Origin: Phocoenobacter atlanticus subsp. cyclopteri
GTDB lineage: Bacteria; Pseudomonadota; Gammaproteobacteria; Enterobacterales; Pasteurellaceae
Reading direction: 5' to 3'
DNA length: 64,000 nt
Assembly (NCBI RefSeq): GCF_018343795.1
Contig: NZ_CP074346.1
Coordinates: 2,232,001 to 2,296,000, forward strand
Position numbers and translations under genes: made by a program
The notes under the pieces: generated by a model
What the model was told of the DNA's origin: nothing
The model's database searches: none
Seen by the model: only the letters and a program-made list of their open reading frames with translations
Shown here: positions 46,876 through 57,935 of the stretch, piece after piece
Position numbering within the stretch: position 1 is the first letter of the stretch
Layout of the letters: the number at the start of each line of letters is the position of its first letter

Positions 46876-48876
46876 ATGTCTAAACTTACTTTTGCCACCA
46901 TTTTATTTAATACGGATAACACACCTTTTTCAACGCAATTTAATGATATATATTTTTCGACTCAAGATGGTCTTGCTGAAAGTCTTTATGTTTTCCAAGA
47001 AGGTAATCAATTGTGGGAAAAATGGCAAAATCACACTCAATCAGCCTTTGTTATCGCAGAAACAGGATTTGGAACAGGATTAAACTTTTTTGCAGTGGCA
47101 GAAAAATTCCAGCAATTTAAACAACGAAATCCTACTCACATATTACAACGTTTATACTTTATTTCCTTTGAAAAGTATCCTTTAACTTCACAACAATTAA
47201 CGAAAATTCATAGCAATTATCCACAATTTGCAAATTTTTCACAACATCTGACCGCTTGTTGGAATGTCTGGCAAACAGGTTGTCAGCGTTATCATTTTGA
47301 TAATGTTTATCTTGATCTCTGGTTTGGAGATATTTTAGACAACTTACCACAACTTGGCGATTTATATAATGAGAAAATCGATGCGTGGTTTTTAGACGGT
47401 TTTGCACCAGATAAAAATCCACAAATGTGGTGTGAAAGCTTATATCAGCAAATGTTTCGCTTAACCAAAAATGGTGGCTCATTTGCGACTTTCACTGCAG
47501 CAAGTACTGTGCGTAGAGGATTACAGGCAGTCGGATTTAATGTTAAAAAACGTAAAGGTTTTGGTAAAAAACGGGAAATGTTATGGGGTGAAAAACCACC
47601 ACAAAGTGAAAGATCAGCGGTTAAAGTCCCTTATTATTATCAGCAACCACAACCTGAAACGGACGATATTGCGATTGTCGGAGGCGGAATTGCAAGCTTA
47701 TTTTTAAGTCTATCCTTATTGGAAAAAGGTAAAAAAGTCACGTTATACTGTAAAGATAGTGCTTTAGCTCAAAATGCTTCTGGCAATAAACAAGGTGCTA
47801 TTTATCCGCAACTCAGTGATGATGATGAACGAAATATCCGTTTTTATGTGCATAGCTTTGATTATGCGTTGCAACGTATTCAACAGTTAGAGCCACAGAT
47901 TGATTTTGAACATAATTTAAGTGGCGTGGCAATTTATGGCTACAATCAAAAAAATCAGAATAAACTACAAAAGCTCGCCAATCTTAACTATGCTCATTCA
48001 CTCTTTCATTTATGTAATGCTGAGCAATTAAGTGACAAAATAGGTTTGTCTGTCACTAATGGCGGAGGCTTTATTCCTCGTGCAGGTTGGCTATCGCCGA
48101 TTCAATTTGTACAAAACAGTTTTGCGTATTTAGAGAAAAAAGGCTTGAAAATCGTGCTAAATCACGAAGTAACCAATCCTGTTTTTCAAGATAACCTTTG
48201 GCAATGGCAACACAATGGCGAAACCTTTGCACATCAAACTTTAGTATTAGCCAATGGACATAAACTCAAAGACTTCACTCAGACAGAAGGCATTCCTCTT
48301 TATGCAGTGCGTGGGCAAGTCAGTCAATTTCCAACAACGCCTGAGCTACAAAAATTAAAAACTGTGTTGTGTTACGATGGTTATCTAACTCCTGTTTCAG
48401 CACAAGGAACCCATTGCATCGGAGCAAGCCACGTGAGAGATAATACCGATACCCATTTTAGTTTAGAAGAACATCAGCAAAATATTGCAAAATTACAACA
48501 AAATGTGACCGCTTGTGAATGGAATAAAGCAATTGATTATTCTCAAAATCTTGCCAGAATGGGGATTAGAGCGACATTAAGAGATCGTATTCCAATGGTA
48601 GGCTTGGTGGGTCATCTAGACAAACAGCGAGAGCAATATAATAATTTATTTAACCTTCGCCGTCGTAAGAAACCAATTGAAACTGCCACTGTTTACCCGC
48701 AACTTTATACTATAGTTGGATTAGGTTCACGAGGCTTAACTACCGCCCCATTGCTTGGTGAACTACTTGCTAGTCAAATTTGTAATGAACCTATCCCATT
48801 AAGTGAAGATTTATGGCACGCTTTAAATCCAAATCGAGTATGGCTAAGAAAACAATTAAAAGGCACGCCAGTTTAA
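46876..48876 (+). CDS. mnmC: Bifunctional tRNA mnm5s2U biosynthesis protein MnmC
   Basis: Completes the wobble-uridine modification of several tRNAs, converting cmnm5 to nm5 (FAD domain) and then to mnm5 (SAM domain). It has 666 residues. The N-terminal methyltransferase (about 1-240) has FVIAETGFGTGLNFF and AWFLDGFAPDKNPQMW. The C-terminal oxidoreductase (about 255-660) starts with the FAD site DIAIVGGGIASLFLSLSLLEKG and ends GLGSRGLTTAPLLGELLASQI. Single gene, convergent with ygfZ. Confidence 0.97.
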   Translation: MSKLTFATILFNTDNTPFSTQFNDIYFSTQDGLAESLYVFQEGNQLWEKWQNHTQSAFVIAETGFGTGLNFFAVAEKFQQFKQRNPTHILQRLYFISFEKYPLTSQQLTKIHSNYPQFANFSQHLTACWNVWQTGCQRYHFDNVYLDLWFGDILDNLPQLGDLYNEKIDAWFLDGFAPDKNPQMWCESLYQQMFRLTKNGGSFATFTAASTVRRGLQAVGFNVKKRKGFGKKREMLWGEKPPQSERSAVKVPYYYQQPQPETDDIAIVGGGIASLFLSLSLLEKGKKVTLYCKDSALAQNASGNKQGAIYPQLSDDDERNIRFYVHSFDYALQRIQQLEPQIDFEHNLSGVAIYGYNQKNQNKLQKLANLNYAHSLFHLCNAEQLSDKIGLSVTNGGGFIPRAGWLSPIQFVQNSFAYLEKKGLKIVLNHEVTNPVFQDNLWQWQHNGETFAHQTLVLANGHKLKDFTQTEGIPLYAVRGQVSQFPTTPELQKLKTVLCYDGYLTPVSAQGTHCIGASHVRDNTDTHFSLEEHQQNIAKLQQNVTACEWNKAIDYSQNLARMGIRATLRDRIPMVGLVGHLDKQREQYNNLFNLRRRKKPIETATVYPQLYTIVGLGSRGLTTAPLLGELLASQICNEPIPLSEDLWHALNPNRVWLRKQLKGTPV

Positions 48877-48886
48877 TGATTTTTGG

Positions 48887-49723
48887 TTAATGATTAAATA
48901 GAGATAAGTGTGTTTCATTAACACGAAATACACTATCTTCCTCAATATCTTTATTTAATACCACTTGCACCCAAAGTTGGTTATCTGCAATAAGGCTGTA
49001 TAAAATTGTTCCCGTAGATTTCCAATTTTCGCCTAATTGCATTTCAACCGCAGAGCCAATTTCTGGTAATGGGGAATTTTCAGAAAGTGTACCCTCTAGA
49101 GTAAACATTGCTCTTTTGTTTGCTCCTCGATATTTGGCTCTTGCAATGGTTTCTTGCCCAATATAGCAGCCTTTTTTAAAGGAAATCGCCTGTTCAATAT
49201 CTTGTAAATTTAAGGATTGAGGAATAAAAGTGAGTCTATTTTGTTTTAATAAAATAGGGATACCATTTTGAATATCAAGCAGATCCCAATATTCACTGTT
49301 TTCAGTTGCATCAAGGGGGTGTTCACTTAAAATAATATGACGAGATGAATTTTCTTCCAATTGACAAGCAGTATGATTTTGGTAAATTTTTGCAAAAATC
49401 TCACCGCTTATATTTTGTTCAATACAACCATAAACAAAGATTTGCTTTTCAGTAAAAGTCACTTTTGAAAAAATGGCATATTTTTTTAATTGATCTATCG
49501 CTTCAGGTAACAAATCTTGATGAATAATGATTAAAAACTGATTTTCTGATTGTCGATATAAACGCCATAAGCCACTGACTTTACCTTTCGGATCGCAGTG
49601 ACCCGTTAATGTTTGTTTACCCATTTCTAATTTTGCAACATCACAAGTGAGTTGTCCTTGTAGAAATTTTTGTGCATCAAGTCCTGCAACTTCAATTACT
49701 TTATATTGTTTTAGATAAATCAT
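48887..49723 (-). CDS. ygfZ: tRNA-modifying folate-binding protein YgfZ
   Basis: Folate-dependent protein related to GcvT that supports some Fe-S enzymes, including the MiaB tRNA thiotransferase. The 278-residue protein carries the signature KGCYIGQETIARAKYRG with the conserved cysteine, and an N-terminal EVAGLDAQKFLQGQLTCDV. An internal uptake signal is encoded around 49405. Twelve bp after yicC on the same strand. Confidence 0.94.
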   Translation of the reverse strand: MIYLKQYKVIEVAGLDAQKFLQGQLTCDVAKLEMGKQTLTGHCDPKGKVSGLWRLYRQSENQFLIIIHQDLLPEAIDQLKKYAIFSKVTFTEKQIFVYGCIEQNISGEIFAKIYQNHTACQLEENSSRHIILSEHPLDATENSEYWDLLDIQNGIPILLKQNRLTFIPQSLNLQDIEQAISFKKGCYIGQETIARAKYRGANKRAMFTLEGTLSENSPLPEIGSAVEMQLGENWKSTGTILYSLIADNQLWVQVVLNKDIEEDSVFRVNETHLSLFNH

Positions 49724-49735
49724 TACTTTTCCGTT

Positions 49736-50599
49736 TTATTCTAAATTCTGAATTTGTTCACGCATTTGTTCAATCAAGACCTTTAATTCTACTGCAGAAT
49801 TAGTAATTTCATTATTGATTGATTTCGAGGCTAATGTATTCGCTTCACGATTTAATTCTTGCATCATAAAATCTAATTTACGCCCAACAGCTCCGCCTCT
49901 ATTTAAGATTGCGGTTGTCTCTTTTACGTGTAATTGTAGACGATCTAACTCTTCTGCAACATCAGATTTTTGAGCAATTAATACCATTTCCTGCTCTAAA
50001 CGTTGTGGGTCACATTGAACATTCAGTTCATCAAATTTTTGTTGAAAACGTTCTTTTTGCCATTGTAATACTTCTGGCATTTGATTTTGTACTTTTGTTG
50101 CTTCAATAGAAATCGCGTCTAAACGTTGTTGAATTAAACTATGTAAACTTTCACCTTCACGCCCTCGCATTGCAATAAAATCACTAAGAATTTGTTCAAA
50201 GCCAGTTAATAAATCTTCAGCAATTTGATCAAAATCTTGATTGGCATTATCAACGACACCGGGATAACGCAGTACATCAACAAGGTTTATTTCGCCTTCA
50301 TCAGCTGTAGCTTTAAGCCATTTTAAAGAATTGATAACTTGAGTGGCATACTCTTGATTGAGAGCTAACCCATTATTTTGATTATTATTAAGCTCAATTT
50401 TCAAACTACATTCAACTTTACCACGGGTTAGACTGGCTTTTAAACGATCACGTAAGGTCATTTCTAAATGACGAAAGGTATCTGGCAGACGAAAATAAGT
50501 ATCTAAAAAACGTTGGTTTACAGAGCGAAGTTCCCAAACGGCGGATCCCCACTCTTTTTTTATTTCAAGGTGTGAAAAAGCAGTCATACTATAAATCAT
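49736..50599 (-). CDS. yicC: YicC-family endoribonuclease
   Basis: Hexameric endoribonuclease of the YicC (RnaYC) family, reported to degrade sRNAs such as RyhB in E. coli. The 287-residue protein begins MIYSMTAFSHLEIKKEWGSAVWELRSVNQRFLDTYFRLPD and has the C-terminal DUF1732 block VGRKLDFMMQELNREANTLASKS, both diagnostic. Divergent from ppc. Likely co-transcribed with ygfZ. Confidence 0.94.
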   Translation of the reverse strand: MIYSMTAFSHLEIKKEWGSAVWELRSVNQRFLDTYFRLPDTFRHLEMTLRDRLKASLTRGKVECSLKIELNNNQNNGLALNQEYATQVINSLKWLKATADEGEINLVDVLRYPGVVDNANQDFDQIAEDLLTGFEQILSDFIAMRGREGESLHSLIQQRLDAISIEATKVQNQMPEVLQWQKERFQQKFDELNVQCDPQRLEQEMVLIAQKSDVAEELDRLQLHVKETTAILNRGGAVGRKLDFMMQELNREANTLASKSINNEITNSAVELKVLIEQMREQIQNLE

Positions 50600-50842
50600 T
50601 ATAAATTTCCTTTTATGATTAACGCTACTCTATTGGTAGTGAGATTGCGATATTTTAAACTAAAAAATCAGATTAACATAGCCTGTGTTTAAAGTAATTA
50701 TTTTAAATAAAGCTTAATCATTTCACCATTTTAGTTGAGAGAGATCAGTATAGTGTTAATTTCTTAATGTTTGGTTTTGCTTTTAAAAGCATTTTACGGT
50801 ATACCTACAGTCAGTAAATTTTTTATTAAAGGAAGCAAAATA

Positions 50843-53497
50843 ATGAAGCAACATACCACATCAGTAAAAAATACACTAAGCAGTAATATAAATATGCTAG
50901 GAAATTTTTTAGGGGAAACTATCCAAGATGCTCAGGGAAGTGAAATTTTAGATCTAATTGAGAATATTAGAATGCTTTCAAGAGCTTCTCGTGCTGGAGA
51001 TGAGAAATCAAGAGAACAACTATTAGATACTCTTTCTACTATTTCAACGGAGAATGTATTACCAGTAGCACGTGCATTTAACCAGTTCTTAAATTTAACT
51101 AATATTGCAGAACAGTACCAAATGATTGCTCGTAATAGTAATCAATCCTCATTTGGTGAACGTTCATTAGGAAAATTATTCGAACGTTTAAAAGAAGAGA
51201 ATGTACCCGTTGAAAAAGTCGTGCAAACAGTCGAAAAACTATTGATTGAGTTAGTTTTAACAGCACATCCAACAGAAGTTACACGTCGCTCTTTAGTTGG
51301 AAAACACGTTGAAATCAACCGTTGTTTGAGCCGTTTAGAACATAATGATTTGCCAGAACCTGAGGTTATTCGTTTAAAACGTCGTTTGATGCAAATGATC
51401 GCATTAGCGTGGCATACCAATGAAATTCGTACGCAACGTCCAACGCCGATTGATGAAGCAAAATGGGGAATGGCAGTGATTGAAAGTAGCTTATGGAAAG
51501 CGGTGCCAGAATTTTGTCGTCAATTAAATTTTCATTTAGAGAAAAATTTTGGTGTGCAACATAACGTAGGTTTAACGCCTATTCGTTTTTCATCTTGGAT
51601 GGGGGGAGATCGTGATGGAAACCCTTTTGTTACACACGAAACCACTCGCACTGTGCTTGCAATGAGTCGTCGTAAAGCTGCAGAACTATTTTTAAATGAT
51701 ATTAGAGAATTAGCCGATGAGCTTTCAATCGTAGAATGTACCCCTGAATTTAGCGAAAAATACGGTTTACATTTAGAACCTTATCGTGTTGTTGTAAAAG
51801 AATTACGTGCAAAATTGATTAACACTGTTGCTTATTATACCGAAGTGTTAGACGGTAAAGATTTAACTGTTCATAAAGATGAAATTATCTCCAGTGATGA
51901 GCAATTATGGGAACCCTTGTATGATTGTTACCAATCATTGCATAGTTGTGGAATGCGAATTGTAGCAAATGGTGAATTATTAAATACATTACGTCGTATT
52001 CGTTGTTTTGGTATTGGTTTATCTCGTTTAGATATTCGTCAAGAAAGTACACGCCACGAAATGGCGATTGCTGAAATTACTCGTTATATTGGTTTAGGCG
52101 ATTATTCACAATGGTCAGAAGAAGATAAACAAGCCTTTTTAGTAAGAGAATTAAACTCTCGCCGCCCACTTATTCCAACAAATTGGACACCAAGTGCAGA
52201 CACCAAAGAAATTTTAGATACTTGTAAAGTGGTTGCCGAGCAACCAGAAGGTGTGATTTCTGCTTATGTTATTTCAATGGCACGTGAAGCCTCTGATGTG
52301 TTAGCGGTACATTTATTATTAAAAGAAGCAGATTGTAAACCTTCTATTCCAGTTGCGCCATTGTTTGAAACCTTGGATGATTTAGATCGTTGCGAATCAG
52401 TAATGACACAATTATTTAATATTGGCTGGTATCGTGGCATTATTGCTAATAAACAAATGGTAATGATCGGTTATTCAGATTCAGCAAAAGATGCGGGGAT
52501 GTTAGCTGCCTCATGGTCACAATATAAGGCACAAGAAGCTCTTGTAAATTTGGCAGAGAAAAATGGCATTGAATTAACTTTATTTCACGGACGTGGAGGT
52601 ACAATCGGTCGTGGTGGTGCACCCGCTCACGCAGCGTTATTCTCACAACCACCTCGCTCACTGAAAAATGGTTTACGTGTAACTGAGCAAGGTGAGATGA
52701 TCCGCTTTAAATTAGGTTTACCTATCGTTGCCCTAGAAAGTTTAGAATTGTATGCGAGTGCGATTTTAGAAGCGAATATTTTCCCACCCCCAGAACCAAA
52801 ACAAGCGTGGCGAGAGATGATGGAAAAAGGATCAGATATTTCGTGTGAAGCATACCGTAATATTGTACGTGGTGAAGCGGATTTTGTGCCCTATTTCCGC
52901 AGTGCAACCCCTGAGCTAGAATTAGGCAAATTACCACTAGGTTCTCGTCCTGCAAAACGTAATCCAAATGGAGGAGTAGAAAGCTTGCGTGCAATTCCTT
53001 GGATCTTTGCTTGGATGCAAAATCGTTTAATGCTACCCGCTTGGTTAGGTGCAGGAACAGCATTGCGTCAATTAATGGATGAGGGAGATAAAGCATTGTT
53101 AAGTGAAATGTGTTCAGAGTGGCCATTCTTTTCAACTCGTATTGGAATGCTGGAAATGGTCTTTACTAAAGCAGATTTATGGTTAGCGGAGCATTACGAT
53201 CAACGTCTTGTGGATCCGAAATTACATAATTTAGGGAAAACATTAAGGGCACAACTTCAATCAGATATAGACACCATTATGGAGCTTGCTCATCACGATA
53301 GTTTAATGGGAGACTTGCCCGAAGTCGTGGAATCCATCCGTTTGCGTAATGTTTATACTGATCCTCTTAATTTGTTGCAAGTGGAATTATTACACCGTTT
53401 GCGTAACCAAGATGAAGAAAATAGAGATCCAATTTTAGAACAAGCTCTAATGATTACGATTACGGGTATTGCTGCAGGAATGCGTAATACAGGGTAA
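50843..53497 (+). CDS. ppc: Phosphoenolpyruvate carboxylase
   Basis: Fixes bicarbonate onto PEP to give oxaloacetate, feeding the C4 part of central metabolism. It has 884 residues from ATG 50843, almost the E. coli length; the open frame reaches back to 50771 but the extra residues have no family match. Motifs: [13 protein letters not shown] with the catalytic His, the [14 protein letters not shown] block, [18 protein letters not shown] and [14 protein letters not shown]. The C-terminus is MRNTG, as typical. It has its own promoter region after divergent yicC. Confidence 0.98.
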   Translation: MKQHTTSVKNTLSSNINMLGNFLGETIQDAQGSEILDLIENIRMLSRASRAGDEKSREQLLDTLSTISTENVLPVARAFNQFLNLTNIAEQYQMIARNSNQSSFGERSLGKLFERLKEENVPVEKVVQTVEKLLIELVLTAHPTEVTRRSLVGKHVEINRCLSRLEHNDLPEPEVIRLKRRLMQMIALAWHTNEIRTQRPTPIDEAKWGMAVIESSLWKAVPEFCRQLNFHLEKNFGVQHNVGLTPIRFSSWMGGDRDGNPFVTHETTRTVLAMSRRKAAELFLNDIRELADELSIVECTPEFSEKYGLHLEPYRVVVKELRAKLINTVAYYTEVLDGKDLTVHKDEIISSDEQLWEPLYDCYQSLHSCGMRIVANGELLNTLRRIRCFGIGLSRLDIRQESTRHEMAIAEITRYIGLGDYSQWSEEDKQAFLVRELNSRRPLIPTNWTPSADTKEILDTCKVVAEQPEGVISAYVISMAREASDVLAVHLLLKEADCKPSIPVAPLFETLDDLDRCESVMTQLFNIGWYRGIIANKQMVMIGYSDSAKDAGMLAASWSQYKAQEALVNLAEKNGIELTLFHGRGGTIGRGGAPAHAALFSQPPRSLKNGLRVTEQGEMIRFKLGLPIVALESLELYASAILEANIFPPPEPKQAWREMMEKGSDISCEAYRNIVRGEADFVPYFRSATPELELGKLPLGSRPAKRNPNGGVESLRAIPWIFAWMQNRLMLPAWLGAGTALRQLMDEGDKALLSEMCSEWPFFSTRIGMLEMVFTKADLWLAEHYDQRLVDPKLHNLGKTLRAQLQSDIDTIMELAHHDSLMGDLPEVVESIRLRNVYTDPLNLLQVELLHRLRNQDEENRDPILEQALMITITGIAAGMRNTG

Positions 53498-53568
53498 TGT
53501 TATCATTAATATAAAAAAATACTTATTGAGTTTTAAACTTAAAATCTGTACAATTGCCGAACCCTGTT

Positions 53569-53657
53569 TTGCTTGGTTTTCCCGCCAAGCAAGTTTTGTT
53601 TAAGCGAACTCGAAGGGGTTAGGTTTGAACTTTTAGGTAATACTCATTTCGAGTATT
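53569..53657 (+). promoter_or_regulatory. Structured leader of the rplM-rpsI operon
   Basis: The 194-bp gap before rplM holds two hairpins: TTGCTTGG/CCAAGCAA (53569-53592) and AATACTC/GAGTATT (53639-53657). No strong Shine-Dalgarno is seen before ATG 53692. In E. coli this operon is reported to be autogenously controlled through its leader, so these structures are candidates for the same role. TTGAGT (about 53526) with a downstream AT-rich hexamer may be the promoter. Confidence 0.45.
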
Positions 53658-53691
53658 GGGTTAATAACTATTAAATATTGGTATTAAATTA

Positions 53692-54120
53692 ATGAAAACT
53701 TTTGTAGCAAAACCAGAAACCGTACAACGTGACTGGTATGTAGTAGATGCACAAGGCAAAACTTTAGGTCGCTTAGCGACTGAAATCGCTAGCCGTCTTC
53801 GTGGTAAACATAAACCTGAATATACTCCACACGTGGATACAGGTGATTACATTATAGTAATCAATGCAGAAAAAGTGGCAGTAACAGGTAGAAAAGAAAG
53901 CGATAAGATCTATTACTGGCACACTGGCTATATCGGTGGTATCAAACAAGCTACCTTTAAAGAGATGATTCAACGTCGTCCAGAAGCTGTGATTGAAATT
54001 GCGGTTAAGGGTATGTTGCCAAAAGGACCTTTAGGTCGTGCAATGTATCGTAAATTAAAAGTGTATGCAGGTTCAGAACATAACCACGCAGCACAACAAC
54101 CTCAAGTTTTAGACATTTAA
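53692..54120 (+). CDS. rplM: 50S ribosomal protein L13
   Basis: Early-assembling large-subunit protein of 142 residues, starting [20 protein letters not shown] and containing [20 protein letters not shown] and the [22 protein letters not shown] block. Same length as in E. coli. Followed after 16 bp by rpsI, the universal pairing. Confidence 0.99.
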   Translation: MKTFVAKPETVQRDWYVVDAQGKTLGRLATEIASRLRGKHKPEYTPHVDTGDYIIVINAEKVAVTGRKESDKIYYWHTGYIGGIKQATFKEMIQRRPEAVIEIAVKGMLPKGPLGRAMYRKLKVYAGSEHNHAAQQPQVLDI

Positions 54121-54136
54121 TCACGGAGCAAACAAA

Positions 54137-54529
54137 ATGGCAGAGAATCAAAATTATGGCACAGGTCGCCGCAAAAGCTCTTCAGCTCGTGTATTTATCA
54201 AACCGGGCAGCGGTAAAATTGAGATCAACAACCGTTCATTAGACGTGTATTTTGGTCGTGAAACCGCACGTATGGTTGTTCGTCAACCTTTAGAGTTAGT
54301 TGAATTAACTGATAAATTAGACCTTTACATTACGGTTAAAGGTGGTGGTATTTCTGGTCAAGCAGGTGCAATCCGTCATGGTATTACACGTGCATTGATG
54401 GAATATGATGAGTCTTTACGCCCAGCATTACGTGCAGCAGGTTTCGTTACTCGCGATGCTCGTTGCGTTGAACGTAAAAAAGTGGGTTTCCGCAAAGCAC
54501 GTCGTCGTCCACAATTCTCAAAACGTTAA
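54137..54529 (+). CDS. rpsI: 30S ribosomal protein S9
   Basis: A 130-residue small-subunit protein whose C-terminal tail reaches the P-site tRNA. It has [38 protein letters not shown], and the final [20 protein letters not shown]. The preceding ATCACGGAGCAAACAAA leader provides a GGAG ribosome-binding site. Followed by a terminator. Confidence 0.99.
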   Translation: MAENQNYGTGRRKSSSARVFIKPGSGKIEINNRSLDVYFGRETARMVVRQPLELVELTDKLDLYITVKGGGISGQAGAIRHGITRALMEYDESLRPALRAAGFVTRDARCVERKKVGFRKARRRPQFSKR

Positions 54530-54548
54530 TTCTATATTTTCGTTTCCA

Positions 54549-54577
54549 AAAGCAGAGAGAAATCTCTGCTTTTTTTA
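54549..54577 (+). terminator. Rho-independent terminator after rpsI
   Basis: AAAGCAGAGA pairs with TCTCTGCTTT across a GAAA loop, followed by T residues. Confidence 0.92.
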
Positions 54578-54661
54578 TTTCTTTTATTTCCCCTTATATT
54601 AAAAAGTCTGTTAAAATATTCGATCGAGTATTATTTTATTTCTAAGACAAAGGGGTTAATT

Positions 54662-55288
54662 ATGAAAATTGTTGAAGTAAAACACCCACTCGTTAAACAT
54701 AAATTAGGTTTAATGCGTGCCGCTGATGTAAACACAAAGCACTTCCGAGAACTTGCTACTGAAATTGGTAGCTTACTGACTTATGAAGCAACCGCTGATT
54801 TAGAGACAGAAAAAGTCACTATTGAAGGTTGGAATGGTGATGTGGAAGTTGATCGAATTAAAGGTAAAAAAGTAACAGTTGTCCCTATTCTACGAGCAGG
54901 TCTTGGAATGATGGACGGGGTACTTGAACATATGCCAAGTGCAAGAATTAGTGTTGTAGGTATGTATCGCAATGAAGAAACTTTAGAGCCGGTTCCTTAT
55001 TTTCAAAAATTAACAAATGATGTAAGCGAACGTTTAGCAATTGTCGTTGATCCGATGTTAGCTACAGGTGGTTCAATGATTGCAACTATCGATCTTTTAA
55101 AAGAAGCAGGGTGTAACAATATTAAAGTTTTAGTGTTAGTTGCGGTACCAGAAGGGATTGCAGCTCTTGAGAAAGCACACCCTGATATTGAGCTTTATAC
55201 CGCTTCTATTGATGATCATTTAAATGAAAAAGGTTATATTATTCCGGGTCTCGGTGATGCGGGAGATAAAATATTTGGTACAAAATAA
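54662..55288 (+). CDS. upp: Uracil phosphoribosyltransferase
   Basis: Salvages uracil to UMP with PRPP. It has 208 residues, with [38 protein letters not shown], the PRPP-binding [20 protein letters not shown] and the C-terminal [15 protein letters not shown] that contacts uracil. Monocistronic here: uraA, often downstream, is missing and a terminator follows. Confidence 0.98.
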   Translation: MKIVEVKHPLVKHKLGLMRAADVNTKHFRELATEIGSLLTYEATADLETEKVTIEGWNGDVEVDRIKGKKVTVVPILRAGLGMMDGVLEHMPSARISVVGMYRNEETLEPVPYFQKLTNDVSERLAIVVDPMLATGGSMIATIDLLKEAGCNNIKVLVLVAVPEGIAALEKAHPDIELYTASIDDHLNEKGYIIPGLGDAGDKIFGTK

Positions 55289-55318
55289 TAATTTTTGATC
55301 TGCTAAATAAAAACATTT

Positions 55319-55348
55319 AACCTCTTCTAAATCTAGAAGAGGTTTTTT
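55319..55348 (+). terminator. Rho-independent terminator after upp
   Basis: AACCTCTTCT (55319-55328) pairs with AGAAGAGGTT (55335-55344), followed by T residues. Confidence 0.9.
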
Positions 55349-55433
55349 GATTTTCTGGCATAGTAGATAAAATATAGTGGTAAAATACTTTTTGTTTTCT
55401 TAGATCTACAAAAATCTTACCTTTTTATCTTGC

Positions 55434-56378
55434 CTACAAAGTTTTCACAAAATCTTCAATATTCTGAGCCACCTTATTACATAATGTTGTAGTTGCAGAC
55501 TGGCTTGCCCAAGCAACGTGTGGAGTGATTAACAAATTAGGTAAATGTTTTGCTGCTTGCATTAATGGATTATCAATTTGTGGGGGTTCTTGAATCATTA
55601 CATCGATGCCAGCTCCTGCAATTGTGCCATTTTCTAATGCGTCAAGTAATGCTATTTCATCAACCAAAGGACCACGCCCCGTATTGATTAAAATAGCATT
55701 AGGTTTCATTAAAGCTAGGGTTTTTGCATTAATAAGATTTTGTGTGGTTTCTGTTAAAGGGCAGTGTAGGGTAATAATATCCGACTCTTTTAATACCGTT
55801 TCAAATGGTGTATATCCTTTTCGAATTTTGGCTGCACCTTTATGTTCAGCATATAGAACTTTCATTCCTAACAGCTCTGCCAAACGTCCCACTTCTGTTC
55901 CTAAACAACCTTTACCAAAAATACCAATGGTTGAACCTCGAATATCCGATATTGGAAAGTCAGCATAATAAAATTGACCACAGGTTGCCCAACGGTCGGT
56001 TAAAACTTGATCTTTATGATAAGAAATAAGTTGATGTTTTAATGAAAAAATCATACCAAGTACGTGTTCAGGCACGGTGACACTGGAATAACCTGTCACA
56101 TTTTTAACCTCAATTCCCAACTCTTTAGCGGCAACCAAATCAATATTATTTGTACCTGTTGCTGTAACAGCAATAAGTTTTAATTTGGGTAATTTTGACA
56201 TTATTTCACGATTAAAAATAATTTTACTCATAATCACAATATCAGCATCTTTGGCTCTTTCGTAAAGCTCATCAGCGGAGGTATGAGAATATTCAATCCA
56301 ATTATGTGGAAATTGCGGACGTGGAATGCTGTGCGTGCTAGGTATAGCTGTACTTTCTAAAAATACGATATTTAACAT
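55434..56378 (-). CDS. D-isomer-specific 2-hydroxyacid dehydrogenase
   Basis: NAD(P)-dependent reductase of 2-keto acids, 314 residues. The Rossmann site is GIFGKGCLGTEVGRLAELLGM. Catalytic residues are in INTGRGPLVDE (Arg), the Glu around GAGIDVMIQEPP and His in ITPHVAWAS. It resembles glycerate/hydroxypyruvate reductases (HprA-type proteins annotated in Haemophilus), but substrate cannot be fixed from sequence. Single minus-strand gene between upp and nhaA. Confidence 0.88.
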   Translation of the reverse strand: MLNIVFLESTAIPSTHSIPRPQFPHNWIEYSHTSADELYERAKDADIVIMSKIIFNREIMSKLPKLKLIAVTATGTNNIDLVAAKELGIEVKNVTGYSSVTVPEHVLGMIFSLKHQLISYHKDQVLTDRWATCGQFYYADFPISDIRGSTIGIFGKGCLGTEVGRLAELLGMKVLYAEHKGAAKIRKGYTPFETVLKESDIITLHCPLTETTQNLINAKTLALMKPNAILINTGRGPLVDEIALLDALENGTIAGAGIDVMIQEPPQIDNPLMQAAKHLPNLLITPHVAWASQSATTTLCNKVAQNIEDFVKTL

Positions 56379-56534
56379 AAAAATTCCCCTATTATTTAAT
56401 TATTATGCTATCTATGATAAAAAGGCTATAATCAAACAATAAAAATAAAATGTCAAATATTCTCTCTATTGAGACTATTTTTGTGATAAAAGAAAAGTTT
56501 TATTGATAAATACATACAAAAAGGACGTAATATA

Positions 56535-57709
56535 ATGCTGTTAGCAATTCAATCTCTTTTAAAAAAAGAGCCAACCAGTGGGATTTTATTATTTGTATTA
56601 GCTCTTGTGGCAATGCTATTTGCAAACACGGGTTTAAATTCACTTTATACTAGTTTTTTGAATATGCCTGTTTCTATTCAAGTAGGGCATTTTGAAATTG
56701 ATAAATCATTATTACATTGGATCAATGATGGTTTTATGGCGGTATTTTTTATCTTAGTAGGGCTGGAAGTAAAGCGAGAGCTGTTTGAAGGCTCTCTTTC
56801 AAGTTATCAACAAGCTATTTTTCCTGCCATTGCGGCTATTGGTGGAATGGTTATCCCAGCCCTTATTTTTATATGATTACCTATACCAGTCCTGAATTGC
56901 AAAAAGGTTGGGCAATTCCAATGGCAACAGATATTGCGTTTGCATTGGGGATTGTTGCACTGCTAGGAAAGCGAGTGCAGTTAGCATTAAAAGTATTTTT
57001 ATTAGCATTGGCTATTATTGATGATTTAGGGGCAATTGTTGTTATTGCGATTTTTTATTCTGATACCTTGAGTATGACAGCTCTTATTTCAGCAAGTGTT
57101 GCTATTGTTATATTGGCAATAATGGGAAAATGTAAAGTGAGTTCTATTGGTGCTTATATATTGGTGGGGTTGGTATTGTGGACTTCCGTATTAAAATCAG
57201 GGGTACACGCCACTTTAGCAGGGGTAATTATCGGTTTTTGTATTCCATTACAAGGGCGAAATGGTGAACGTCCATTACATCAATTGGAACATAGCTTAGT
57301 ACCTTGGTGTTCACTCTTTATTTTACCATTATTTGCTTTTGCGAATGCTGGAGTAAATTTAAATGGAGTGAGTTTATCAATGGTGACATCAGCTTTGCCA
57401 CTCGGTATTGTTTTTGGATTAATTGTTGGTAAACCATTAGGGGTATTCTTATTTAGCTATCTATCTGTAAAATTCCGTATTGCCACCTTGCCAGAAGGAA
57501 TTAATTTTAAACAGATCTTAGCGGTTGCATTTTTATGTGGTATTGGATTTACAATGTCGATGTTCCTTGCCAGTCTTGCTTTTATTGATGGAGCAGGAGA
57601 AAATTTAAATATTTTATCTAGAGTAGGGATTTTAATTGGCTCAATTGTCTCTGCAATATTGGGTTATATATTATTACGTCAAACGACCAAATGTATCATC
57701 CCAAAATAG
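56535..57709 (+). pseudogene. nhaA: Na+/H+ antiporter NhaA gene with a single frameshift
   Basis: NhaA exchanges two H+ for one Na+ and maintains pH and sodium balance. The gene is complete but in two frames. The first 113 codons run from [19 protein letters not shown] to [11 protein letters not shown] and stop. The rest continues in another frame with [22 protein letters not shown] and [17 protein letters not shown], which holds the two catalytic Asp, down to the end. The break falls in a run of five T at 56868-56872; six T would restore PALIFYMITY. It is either an inactivated gene or a homopolymer error in the assembly. Confidence 0.85.
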
Positions 57710-57725
57710 ATTGATAGTTAAATTT

Positions 57726-57752
57726 GTAGCCATACACAAAATGTATGGCTAC
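57726..57752 (+). terminator. Hairpin downstream of nhaA
   Basis: GTAGCCATACA (57726-57736) pairs perfectly with TGTATGGCTAC (57742-57752). The T tail is weak, so it may be a 3'-end stabiliser rather than a terminator. Confidence 0.55.
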
Positions 57753-57812
57753 TTATTTCCATAAATAAATGCCTTTTATGTAAACTTATTTTAGGACGGG
57801 ACAAATAAATAA

Positions 57813-57843
57813 AAAAAGCGAGATATCAATCATCTCGCTTTTT
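57813..57843. terminator. Bidirectional terminator, nhaA / arsR-type gene
   Basis: AAAAAGCGAGAT (57813-57824) pairs with ATCTCGCTTTTT (57832-57843), with A before and T after the stem, so it can act in both directions between the convergent genes. Confidence 0.88.
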
Positions 57844-57935
57844 GTCCTTTATATTTTGTTTTATTATACTTGTTCTGAAATTTAAATTAAAATCGAATGA
57901 AAAGATCCAAGTATTAAATTGTTCATTTTTGTTTC

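Noticed and set aside
47159-47482. 107-codon minus-strand frame inside mnmC, and other long frames inside ftsZ, relA and ppc
   Set aside because: All lie within well-conserved genes in another frame or strand and show no domain, start signal or composition of their own.
50771-50842. 24-residue extension at the start of ppc
   Set aside because: PEP carboxylase length and the AAGGAAG ribosome-binding site before ATG 50843 support the shorter form.
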